Part shown: piece by piece, positions 34,795 through 44,617 of the stretch
How positions within the stretch are numbered: position 1 is the first letter of the stretch
How the letters are laid out: each line of letters opens with the position of its first letter
Assembly (NCBI GenBank): GCA_963575745.1
Contig: CAUYUJ010017659.1
Coordinates: 1 to 64,000 of the forward strand
Direction: 5' to 3'
Source of the DNA: Prorocentrum cordatum
Taxonomy: Eukaryota > Sar > Dinophyceae > Prorocentrales > Prorocentraceae
DNA length: 64,000 bases
The notes under the pieces: model-generated
Database searches by the model: none
What the model saw: the letters and a program-made list of their open reading frames with translations, nothing else
Told to the model about the DNA's origin: nothing
Position numbers and translations under genes: made by a program

Positions 34795-36530
34795 GAGTGT
34801 CAATGACACGCCGTGGGGAGCCCGTCAGGAATGTTGCACCTCCGTTGTGTCCGAAGGCCTGGTGCTTCTTCAAACGTAGCACGCTGATGGGTTCCCATAG
34901 CGGCGTGTCACTGATACTGGTTCTCGCTCCTCCACTTCACGCTCAGCGTTCGTCGCCCGTGACCGGGCCGCCGCCCGTGGGGGTCGAACGAGCGGGCAGG
35001 GAGGGGCGGGCGGCGGGCGGCGCAGCGGGTCGCGCGAGGCCAGTCTGCAGCGCACGGTTGCCGAGAGCGCGCGGCTGCTGGACGGCTTCGGGGCGAGGCG
35101 GCGGGGGGCAGGGCTACCCACCGCCAGAATCTGTCCACATCCACTGGCTCGGAGTCGTGCCCGGGGACCCTGAGGAAGAATTGGTAGATTTGTATCTTCT
35201 GTCGCCGTCATGGGCGGGCAGGCTTCCATATCTACCACCCCTCCCACAGGCAGGACCCCGACGCGGTCGATATTGGTATACCCTGTCAGTGAGGGGTTGT
35301 GTTTTGTTGTCGCAGCGATGTGGGTCACACCACGTTCGGGCTGAAACGGGCCGCGGACTTCGGGAAGCTGGGTGCACCAGGCGTTGCTGGCCTGGGCGAG
35401 AGCTCGATGTACACGTGTGGCCGCACGTCGTTCCAGCGCTCGGCCCCTCTGTCTCCGTGCAGGCTGGGCTGCTGCGCGTGGAACCAGCGCGCGGCCTCCG
35501 GAGGTTCCACACGTGAGTCCAGCCGTGTGTGTTTCCCAGCTTCCATGAAGCGAGCTGTGCACTTGCGCAGCGGGAGAAGTCAGGAGGCGGGCCTGGGCGG
35601 CGGGGCGATGGGCACGGCCATCCATTCGAGGGCAGCGGGCTCCTGCGGAGGCTCCCCCCCGCTCCAGCGTGGGATGACGATGAAGAGATGCCCAGGGGGG
35701 GGGGGCGTTATGCAGCAGCGCCCTAGACGATGATTGTTCGCGGGTGTCGTTGTCATCAGTGAGACTTCGCCCTCGAACCCCGAGTTTCCCCTTGAAAAGC
35801 TGGCCTCTGAGAACAGGCGCAGAACTCGGCCATGGAGGGCTATCCGGACGGACCCCTGACGAGGATGTCAGCTCCCTTCCTCCTTCCCTATCGTGAATCG
35901 TGACTACGTGTATCCCCGAGTTGGGTCTCAAAGTGTTCGGCCTCGTCGAAAGCCCTGCAAAAGTCGAGAATTGGGGTCGCCAAGCCCCTCCGTCAGAAGG
36001 CACGGGACTTCTTTGAAGGCTCTTTGCTTTCCAAGAAGCTTCTTGCAGCAGGCGCAGGACAGGCTCCAGCGGCGAGGCTATGCCATGCGGCTGTCCTCCG
36101 CAGACGTGCGGGCAGGTCCACGGTGCTCGTCCATGGGCCTGCCGGCCGCACGCCGCCTGCAACACGGCACAGCAGGGGGCGGAGAGCGGAGAGCCACCAG
36201 TCGAATCTGAGGCCCGGCCCCCGCCCTCGAGAATTCAGAGTTGCCTCTCCCATTGATGCTCAGGCCGTCCCTTGATTCGGAAGTGGTGCGCCTTGTGTTC
36301 GTATCTGCCCGTGTGTCGAGTGCCGTTGCCAGGCCCCGATCGTGCTGCGAGCAGGCCTCGTTGTAGTTGGAGCAAGTGGGGCGTCAGACATGGTCGTCGC
36401 CGCTGCGCGCACTGCCCTTCCGGGGCCGCGCGTTGGAGGGTCGACAGGTCTTCCTTTTGCACACAAGAACCAGGCCCCGCGAGACAACCATAAAATCAAA
36501 CACAACTCATCGAATGGTTTTCGGCTCATC
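34795..36530. other. No recognised gene; weak minus-strand ORFs
   Basis: A minus frame at 35325-35546 (WFHAQQPSLHGDRGAERWND, then PHVYIELSPR) looks somewhat natural but matches no family I know and overlaps other open frames. The remainder is GC-rich and featureless. Confidence 0.3.
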
Positions 36531-36532
36531 CC

Positions 36533-37313
36533 GTCACCGTGCCTGGTTTGTGGGGTCATAAGCCTTTTGGATGTTCGTTGGCACGTCATGAGAGGCCTCT
36601 CGGGGGTCTCTTTGAGGCAGCTTTGGGACCTCTTGGGGGCTGTTTTGGGGCCTCTTGGCGCGTCCTCGGGGCACCTTGGGGGCCTCTGGGGGTATCTTGG
36701 GGCGGAAAACTCGAACTGTCGGTCCGGGCCCCCTCTCCTGGGCCACACTTGGGGCCGTCTTCGGGCTCGTTTGGGTCGTCTGGGGCGCCTCTTGGACCGT
36801 CTTGGGGCCCTCTTGGGCCGTCTTGGGACCCTCGTGGGGACCTGTTGGGCCTTCTTGGGGCGATGTTGGGGGCTCTTTGGGCCGTCTTGAAAGCCGTGAG
36901 GCCGAAACGTAGCATGTGCTCAACATGCTTTCCTTTCCAAAATAAATTTTACGATTTTTGTCTTTCGGGAGGCATCTTGGACCTCTCGTGGGGAAGTCCT
37001 GGGTGCTTCTTCAGCCGTCTTCAGGTCATCTTGGGCGTCTTGGACCGATCGTTCGGAGATTCTCGGCGCCCTCTTGGAACGTCTTGGAGGCATCTTGGGG
37101 CGCTCTTGGCCTGTCTTTGGGATTCTGGGGCCCGGAAAAGGCATGCGACAAGACGCGCCGGGGCCCATGAGGCACGCGAGAAGCCCCGAGAGATTTATTC
37201 ATTCGGGGCCCCGGCCCCACAGAATCCTCAGTAGTGGTGATCTGAGGCATACTGGGTCAGGCTAAAGACCTGAGGGCACTCCAACTCGTGCCTCAGGGCA
37301 CAGTGGCGGATAT
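36533..37313 (+). repeat. GGCCTCTTGG block G2
   Basis: Starts CCGTCACCGTGCCTGG...GGGTCA and ends CAGGGCACAGTGGCGGATAT, as in G1. It shares the spacer GGCGGAAAACTCGAACTGTC and the 3' portion CGACAAGACGCGCCGGGGCC...CTGAGGCATACTGGG. Confidence 0.75.
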
Positions 37314-39850
37314 GGATTTTTGTTTTGAGCGCGCGCACTTGATACAGAATATTCCTGTACATTGAAGTCGCCCATTCACAATAATCAGTCTTCAGCTGGA
37401 CGTCGTCGCGGGGTCGGAGGACCTCGTCGCCGCGAGAGGGCGCGCGGTGACGAGGGCAGTGAGCTCAACCGGGGAGGGGTGCAAAGACGCAATCGGTAGG
37501 TGCGCGGCGCGGAGATAGTCGAACGCTTCACGCGCGCGCGCACCCAGGAATGACTGCGCGGTCTGCGTGGCGCCATTGCAGGCGTGCTCCACGCGAGGTT
37601 CCGGACCGAGGCGTAGTTCTCCGAGCGAGGTCAAAGTTTCTTGATGCGTCGCGCATCCCCACCAGCCCAATCAGAATTCATCGCACAGCGTTTTGCGTTA
37701 ACCAGGGAGCAGGCAGTTGAACAGCCGCCCAGCAGGATCGGTCTAACACCGAGTTCATCCAGAAATGTTGCCCAGGCGTGTTGCCATGATCAAAGTCTGT
37801 AGCGAGCGAGGGGGGGAAATGAGAAGGAGGAGGCTTTCTCAGACGGCTCGGAAGTCCCCCTGCCTTTCAGAGTTTGCTCAGATTTCCCCGACGGCACAAG
37901 AAACACTTCTCAGAAGGCGCGAGGGCTTCTGAGAAGCCCCGCCACCTTCTGAGAAGGTCTTCCCTTTCTCACTCCCCCCCCCCTCGCTCGCCGCCGACAA
38001 AGGAGTGCCCGAGCACGCAGTGGAGCAGCCGTACTGGAAGCGCGGCGGGGTCGCGCAAAGGGGCGGGAACATGTGCGGAAGCATTTCAAACATGGTCCCA
38101 TGCCGCGGCGGCCATATTCGGGTGTTGCTCGAAGTACCCTTGGCCCAAGGTGCCCCCAGAATTTCCAAGAAGGCCCCACGGCCTCCAGAGCACCCCTCAC
38201 GACGCCCAGAAGGCACCAGGGGCTCCAACATTGAGCGAATAGCTGGGGGCACCTTGGGAGGATGGGCGATGGGGGGGAGAGGGGCCGGGCGGACGGAGGC
38301 GAGGGGAGGGGATGGCAGGGGAGATCGGCCACGGCCAGGCCAGAAAACAAGAGATGCGAAACCATGATGTCTCGGAGGCCCGCGCGGATGTCTTGGATCG
38401 GCGTTCGGCCCCCCTGGCGGACCTTCCAGCGCCGCCCCTTGCGCGCTCCGCTCGCCAGGGAGTGGGGCCCAACGCCGATCCACGAAATCCGAGCGGACCT
38501 CAGAGGAATCATGTTTCCCCCCGCACTGGCGTCTCCATGATCCCCCCCCACACACGCACCCCCTCTCTCCCACCTCACCCCCCTCCTGCGTCGGGGAGGT
38601 TGGGTGAGGTGGGGGGGTGAGGAGACCCTGTATGGGGCACGTTGTTTGTCGCTCTGTAGGGAGGCGACGGGAGCAACGGACCCGGACTTCTGGCGACCAA
38701 GGCACGAGATCTCAAGGAAGCGCAGGCATAGATTACTGCGCGTGGATGAACGACGGGCCCCGCTTCCGCACAGAGGCGACGCGCTCCGTCGCCAGATCGG
38801 GTGGCACTGGCCGCATGTTCCAGGGGATTCTCCCCCCGATCCGTGAATCTGGCGCCCACGTGCCAGTCCCACGGATCTGTGGTCCGCGCGTGCCTGCCCG
38901 ACTTCTGGCGACCAGGACAGCATCGAAACGCTCCGCGTCCCGCGTCGCCCCGCGACCGGTGCGCACTGGCTCGGGAGGAGCAGCCTCTCGGAGAGGCGGG
39001 GAGGAGGCGGGTCGAGAGCTCCAGAGATCCAGGCGCCGTCACCCCAGAAGACCGGTACATCCCTTGGCATCGCTCGGACGTGTGCATTTTTCCTTCGGCG
39101 AGGACCATCGAGGAGCATCCTTGATCATTTTGCGAAAAAACCACGCACGAAACCGAAAAAAACACAGGAAATGGAAGTCCGAGCGATGGCCAGATCCTCG
39201 AAGGGCTGGGGGGGCAGGGGGAAGGGCGAGGGATGCGGAGCCGACGGGAGGCCCTCGGCGGCAGCCTGGCCCAGGGCGCCTAGATATGTTCGGGCCAGGC
39301 CAAAGGGGGGGATAGGGAAAGGGGGGGTTACGAAATGTGCTGCGTGCACCTGGATTCGGAACGCTCGAGAGGGCCAATGAAGTCGGCCAGCATGCCAGCA
39401 TGGCGGGGTTGTGCGCCCTGCGTCCCCCTGCGGCGTGCAGGACCAGGGCAAATAGCACCCGAGCAAGACCCGCACTGCCGCAGGGTTGGGAGAGGAGGGC
39501 GTCGCTCTCGCGTAATCCCACGCGATGCGCGAGCTTGGCCCAAGCCGCCGCGCTTTTTTCTGCCAGCAGTGGGGCTGGAGTAGACTCGGTCGGCCAGAGC
39601 CTCGAACGTTTTCAGGGCAGTGGGCGGTCAGGGATAACGGCTGCTTCGCGCCCTCTATGTTGAACCAGAGTCTTCCCAGAACGCACTCTGCTCTGCCTTT
39701 TCTGGGACGCCATCTTATCGTCTCACATGGAACTCCTGCCTAGTGTTCTTCGGGCGCAAGGGTTATCCCGGATCAGAAATTCCAGGGTCGTCCCAGATCA
39801 TGTTCGAAAGACCCCAGCCCTACCCAGACCAGGCCTACTTATCCGTCGTC
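37314..39850. other. No recognised gene
   Basis: Includes CTTCTGAGAAG-type repeats at 37895-37965, the foldback F3 (separate entry) and two copies of GACTTCTGGCGACCA near 38685 and 38899. Long frames on both strands lack motifs. Confidence 0.4.
38362..38515. repeat. Foldback (MITE-like) element F3
   Basis: The left arm (CCATGATGTCTCGGAGGCCC, GCGCGGATGTCTTGGATCGG) and the right arm (CCGATCCACGAAATCCGAGC, GGACCTCAGAGGAATCATGT) are imperfect inverted copies over about 42 bp. Between them lie CCCCCTGGCGG and CTCGCCAGGGAGTGGGGCCC, which also pair. It carries no ORF of its own, as in non-autonomous DNA elements. Confidence 0.75.
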
Positions 39851-39854
39851 CAAG
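39851..39854. other. Target-site duplication, left
   Basis: CAAG immediately precedes the 5' LTR and is repeated just after the 3' LTR (50261-50264, followed by T). A 4-5-bp duplication fits copia integrases. Confidence 0.8.
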
Positions 39855-40147
39855 TGTGTGATTTGAGTCTAGAGGCCGGTGGTTTTCAAGGCCGATGCCC
39901 CTGCTAGACTCCCTGAGCTTGAAGGTCACGAGCATGGGTCGTAACCATTTTGGCTCAAGACCCAACTTCCATTCATTCCTCATCACTCATACCATATCCA
40001 CCCTACCCCTCTTCCTTTCCTATACCGTTCCGCGCCTTGTTTGTACAGCGTTGGGAGCTGTGTACTGAGAAGAGAGAGTGCGAGGTTTCTCTTGCTGGAG
40101 AAAAGGTACGACACTTTGGCTTCACTGCTGTCGTCCGTCGGGCGACA
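39855..40147 (+). repeat. 5' LTR
   Basis: 293 bp, beginning TGTGTGATTTGAG and ending GGGCGACA (TG...CA ends). It is identical to the 3' LTR except at 39972. It contains an SL-like sequence at 39939-39959, and no TATA box is evident. U3/R/U5 limits cannot be placed from sequence alone. Confidence 0.97.
39939..39959 (+). promoter_or_regulatory. Spliced-leader-like sequence inside the 5' LTR
   Basis: TCGTAACC followed by ATTTTGGCTCAAG matches the dinoflagellate SL at 19 of 21 positions (changes at positions 1 and 6). The 13-nt 3' core is exact, in the sense orientation of the element, 84 bp into the LTR. It may be captured leader from a trans-spliced transcript, or a mimic that gives element RNA an SL-like 5' end. 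Confidence 0.85.
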
Positions 40148-40148
40148 G

Positions 40149-40160
40149 TGGTAGCGGAGC
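40149..40160 (+). other. Primer-binding site, probably initiator tRNA-Met
   Basis: TGGTAGCGGAGC starts 1 nt after the 5' LTR. Initiator tRNA-Met complements begin TGGTAGCAGAG (animal type) or TGGTATCAGAGC (plant type), so 10 of 11-12 bases fit. Confidence 0.7.
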
Positions 40161-40187
40161 TGTGAGCAGCTCTGAGTCCGCGGACCA

Positions 40188-42490
40188 ATGACGGCAGCAG
40201 CGGAGCAAGGTGCTAATCGAGAGACACAGCAAGAAGAACGAGGGGAGCATTCTGCAGTACGGGCAGTGACTGATACACTGATGAGGCATGACGGTCTCCA
40301 CCTCGACCTAGATGAGGCAGAGAAGTTGGCACGTCTTCTACTACTGGATGTGGTGCCGGCCAGTTCCCAGAGTCGCCAGCGTGACTCACACGGGGGCGGC
40401 GACGACAGTGGACGTCGGCACGATCACGGGCAGAGTTCGAGTGCTCTGTGGTCAAGCGCCGAGGATCGCTCGTGGTCAGGCTGGCATGCACCACCGCCAG
40501 AGCACGAGTCGACGAGTGCCGGGACATGGTCCGGTGGCGGCGCTGCCGCGTCCGCCACCGAGACGTCCCAGGGCAGGTCGGAGCAGTGGCATTCAGGTGG
40601 CTGGGACGCGACGAGAAGCACCTGGCAGGAGCCGGACTGCAAGCCCGGCGAGCAGCAGTGGACTTCTTCGCGATCCACCTGGACTCCGGCTTTGACCTGG
40701 GAAAGCTACGGGGAAGAGCATTGGAAAGGCGAGCAGTGGGGCGACTGGTCATCCGGATGGAGATGGAACGACAACTACAAGGACAGCAAGTGGGAGCCCA
40801 ATAAGCGCCACTCCGGACATGATGACGATCGCCCCAGCACCAACACTGGCAAGGACTTCGCCGACCCCGAGAAGTGGAGAGGCTGGGGGGACTACCGCAC
40901 GTGGCGCCGCACGGTGCTGCGCTGGAGAACACTGACGGACGTTCCCTCCCACAAGCAGGCTGATCGCCTCTTCCGCTCTCTTGATCAAGACCTTCAACGG
41001 AAGCTCGAGGACCTCGATGACGACACGCTGTGCAGCTCATGGGGTTTCGACGTCATTGTCAAACGCCTTGACCTGATGTCCGGTGAAAGACACGGCGACG
41101 AGCGACGGAAGGTTGCTCGAGAGTGCTTACTGGACTACTCACGCAAGCAGGGAGAGAATCTCACCGAGTACTGTGCACGTATGGACACGGCCTTCGACAG
41201 GGTAGCTACGCAGGGGCTGCCGCTTCCAGACGAGTGGAAACTGATGTTCCTGGAGGAAGGAGTTTCTCTCGACGAGCGCTCGGCGCAGATGGTCAAGGTG
41301 CTCATGAGGGACCAGAAGGACTACAAGTCGGCTCTCTCGGCCATTCGGGAGATGGACATCTCCCATCGAGAGCATCTCAAGGCACGCAGGACCTACGCCA
41401 CTATGGGCTCGGAGGCGCCCCCACCTCAGGTGCCTACCTATCAGGTCGAGCGCGACGACGAGTCTCTGCTTGACTACTCGGATGTCTCCTCCATGGACTC
41501 AGACGGGGAAGCAGAGGTCTGGGCGATCCTGGAGTCGGCCGACATCGGGGAGGACGACGCACCTGCAGCGCTGGCCGCCATCAACCAGGAGCGCCGCAAG
41601 ACGTGGAAGCAGAACCGCGACTTGAAGAGACAGCTGAAGACCGACCGGAAGTTCTACGATAGGTCTGGCCAGGGCCGTGGCAGTGATGGGCGCGAGAAGG
41701 CTCGCAGGCCCGGCCACAGGGCAGCAGACGGCACGTTCAGAGCGCGGAAGAGCCGCCTTCCGCTCGCTGAATTAATTAAGCGCACAAGATGCCGCGTCTG
41801 TCATCAGAAGGGACACTGGTCTCGAGAGTGCCCACAGAAGCAGGGCGCAGGAGCCAAGGACGAAAAGGGGTCTCCTGCCACGGGTCTGACTTTCCTGTAT
41901 GTGAATGCTTTGGATCACTCCACCTCCCAGTGCTTCGACGAGCCTCCTCCTCCCACCTACGCAGTTGTCCTGCTCGCCGTAGGTCCTGGGGCCATGGTGG
42001 TCGACACCGCGGCCGGCCAGGGCCTTGTAGGAGAACAAGCTTTGCAGAAGATCGAGGGGCACTGGGCCTCAAAGGGGTTCGCCGTCCCAAGGGTCCCACC
42101 CAGGAACCCAAGCGCGCGCGGAGTAGGTGGGGGGGTAAAGGTCACCCACACCGCTCTGATTCCTGTGGGCATCGAGGGTAGCATGGGGGTGCTGGAGCTG
42201 GATGTCCTGGACCAGGACGTTCCACCCCTTTTGCCGATAGGATTTCAAGAGATGTTAGGTGGAATAGTGGATCTTCCGAACAAAGTTCTGACTTTTGCGA
42301 AGTTGGGGGCCACGACGCCTCTGACTAGGCTCCCGTCGGCCCACCGCACCATACAGGTAGACAAGTTTTCAGTTCCCGCTAAAGACTTTAAAGCTCCGGC
42401 CTCCGTGTTTAGGTCGCACCCTCAGCTGCCGAAGGATGCGTTTCAAGCCAAGGGGAAGTACATCATCGCGTCTTCTGTCAGCACTGGCCT
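40188..42490 (+). CDS. Copia Gag and aspartic protease
   Basis: Gag packages element RNA; the protease processes the polyprotein. The frame starts at ATG 40188 just after the primer site. The first ~210 residues are Trp/Ser/Gly-rich and low in complexity. A helical Gag core follows (about residues 225-400: WRTLTDVPSHKQADRLFRSL). The CCHC knuckle CRVCHQKGHWSREC is at residues 535-548 (41790-41831). The protease follows with VVDTAAGQGLVG; the catalytic Asp is residue 606 (42003). Its DTAA differs from the usual D(T/S)GA but keeps the catalytic Asp and following Thr. The computed frame runs to 43475, but protein-like sequence seems to leave it near a G7 run at 42491-42497, after which other frames look better. 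I therefore end the confident part there. Confidence 0.9.
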
Positions 42491-42689
42491 GGGGGGGCTG
42501 TACCACGGAAGCTGCTGGGGGAGTCTGAGGGGGACGGAACAGCGTCCAAGGGGGTCCGGGACCTTTTTCTGGGAGAATCTTAGGTCAGAGGCGGTCGGAA
42601 CGTACGCCGGGGCCTTAGTTGGGCCGGACAACTCAGGTTCCAGAACAGGTCCGCTAAGGGGTCTGGAGTCGGGCGGCACCTCCGACTCC

Positions 42690-43450
42690 GCGCTGAGCAG
42701 TACGTGTACTTCGGGACTCGCCAGGGCTTTGAGTTCCAGGTCGAGACGTTTCAGAGCCAGGGGAGGGTCGACAGCGCGGGGTTGGAGGTGGCCGACGTGG
42801 GCCACAAGGCCAGCCTCGACTTCGTACGCCTTCCTCGCAGCACTTGGGCTCGAATCATTCAGCTCGCAGCAATTCGACAACAGCCTCGACAACTCAGAGG
42901 CTGATTGGAGAGCAGATCGCGATGCCGCCAGCTGCTTCGACGACCCGCGTGGCAGGCCAGAGGGGGCGTCGTGGAGCTCAGGAGCGGCCACATACGATGA
43001 CGGACCGCATGCAGAGCCAGGCGGACTCAGCATGGGTCTACGGGGCCACCGGGACCTACGTCCCGGAGAACCTCAACAAGGGCGAGAGGGGATGGGCCTG
43101 TTTGGCCGGATGGGTGCTATACTGGTCGGCGCGTCTGGCCGAGGAGTTCGGGAGTATGTGCCGCGCCAAGCGCTTCTGGCCGACCAACCTGCCCAAGTCT
43201 CTTCGCCGCCTCTCGCAGGAGTACGAGACGTGTTGGCACCCACCGACGCTCGTGAACTTCGGAGCCAACTCGTGGGGGAAGTGGTTCGTATGCAGCGGGT
43301 GCTCGATGAGGGTCGGATACTGGGAGCTGAGGCCGACAAAAGGGACCGTGAAAGAGGAGAAGATGTGCCTGTGCAAGAAGAAGGACGCCGCGTGCACGCT
43401 GTGTGGACAAGGTTGGGCTCAGGGCGCGACCGCCGAGCCACGAAAGGGCT
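42690..43450 (+). CDS. Element-encoded zinc-ribbon-like segment, frame-broken
   Basis: Protein-like sequence continues after the protease in two frames. One covers about 42690-42907 (YFGTRQGFEFQVETFQSQGR). The other runs from about 42910 to 43450 and contains the pattern CWHPP...KWFVCSGC, then CLCKKKDAACTLC: paired cysteines suited to bind zinc. The Trp-rich stretch before it (GWACLAGWVLYWSARL) could be a packed helix or membrane-like segment. Comparable C..HP...W..C..C segments occur in copia-like polyproteins of dinoflagellates as far as I recall; this is family memory, not a search. Role unknown; possibly nucleic-acid binding. The joins to the protease and to the next ORF are unresolved. 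Confidence 0.55.
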
Positions 43451-43462
43451 CCGCTGCCTCTT

Positions 43463-44617
43463 CACCCGGGCATGATGGTCGGAGGCCTGGCGGGCGGCTC
43501 AGTCATGACGGCTCGGCAGCCGGCGTATCAGCGAGTGGCGGAGGACGCGGCGAAGGTCACCGAGGCGCTGCAGAAGGATCAGGCGGAACAGAGGTCCGCA
43601 GCAGCAGCAGCTCGCCGGGCGTCTTCAACGAAGCGCAAGCCAGAGAGCGACACGGAGGCTATGGACACCACCTCCGACCCACTCGAGGAGATGCGCGAGT
43701 ACCAGGCCAAGACCGAGAGGGACATGGAGGGTATGGTCGAGAGTCAGTTTCAGGAGATGAAGGCCATGATCCAGGGGGTGATGGCCTCGCAAGCGTCGCA
43801 GCAGGAGGCGCTCGAGCGGGTCACGACCACCGTGAAAGAGCAGATGACGGCGATCGCGACCGCCCAGGGACAGGCGCAGGAGGCCAGCCGAATGATCAGG
43901 GCCATGGCGCAGGGCAGCTCGAGCAGCAAGGCGGACCAGGTCAAGGTCGCAGCCGCTGCAATCGACTCTTCCCCCAAGGCGGAGGCCGAGGCACCGCAGG
44001 CTCGGGAGGTTCCACAACGGCCAGTGCCGTCGGGGCATCCTTCGTCACTGGGCCAGCAGATGATCGAGCCACAGCGTCAGAGCCCACCACCTCTCGCAGC
44101 GGGGGCGCCGCCAGGGGCGACTCCGACAGCGTGGGCCTACATTGGGACAGCGCCGCTCGACGGGACGAGTGTGCCGGCGGCGATGGCCTCCCAGGAGATG
44201 CTGCACCAGCAGGCGGCAGCCAACGCGGGGGCGCCACAGCCGACGAGGTCACCAGCGCTAGGAGGCTATCCGACATACGGTCCTCCGGTCGGGCAGAAGA
44301 AGGACGCAGTGACTCCTCCCCGCAATCCGGATCGCCTCTTCACTGCGGACGAGATGCCGATCGGCTCCACGGGGACGCTGACCACGGAGGCCAGCATCTC
44401 ACTCCCGGGCACGGACCTGGCAGCCCCGCCAACGGCAGCAGTCGGTCCCTACGGCAAGGGCAACAACAAGGGCAAGATCACTCCCTCACGCCAGCCGGAG
44501 AACCGAGACCCGTGGACGCCGGGCCCGGAGGAGAAGGCCGCCGAGAAGCGGCGCCAGGAGTACCACGAGTGGAAAGAGGCCGGGTGGAAGACCTTCCACA
44601 ACGGCCGCTGGACGTGA
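43463..44617 (+). CDS. Coiled-coil accessory segment of the copia element
   Basis: An open frame begins at 43403; convincing protein starts near ATG codons at 43472-43505. Residues about 50-170 are strongly heptad-like (DPLEEMREYQAKTERDMEGM, MASQASQQEALERVTTTVKE), as in a long parallel coiled coil. The C-terminal half is Pro/Gln/Gly-rich and disordered, ending EAGWKTFHNGRW and a stop at 44615. It lies between the protease and the methyltransferase-like domain, in a third frame relative to both neighbours. A second structural (Gag-like) protein or an assembly scaffold is possible. No family is recognised. Confidence 0.6.
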   Translation, partial: HPGMMVGGLAGGSVMTARQPAYQRVAEDAAKVTEALQKDQAEQRSAAAAARRASSTKRKPESDTEAMDTTSDPLEEMREYQAKTERDMEGMVESQFQEMKAMIQGVMASQASQQEALERVTTTVKEQMTAIATAQGQAQEASRMIRAMAQGSSSSKADQVKVAAAAIDSSPKAEAEAPQAREVPQRPVPSGHPSSLGQQMIEPQRQSPPPLAAGAPPGATPTAWAYIGTAPLDGTSVPAAMASQEMLHQQAAANAGAPQPTRSPALGGYPTYGPPVGQKKDAVTPPRNPDRLFTADEMPIGSTGTLTTEASISLPGTDLAAPPTAAVGPYGKGNNKGKITPSRQPENRDPWTPGPEEKAAEKRRQEYHEWKEAGWKTFHNGRWT

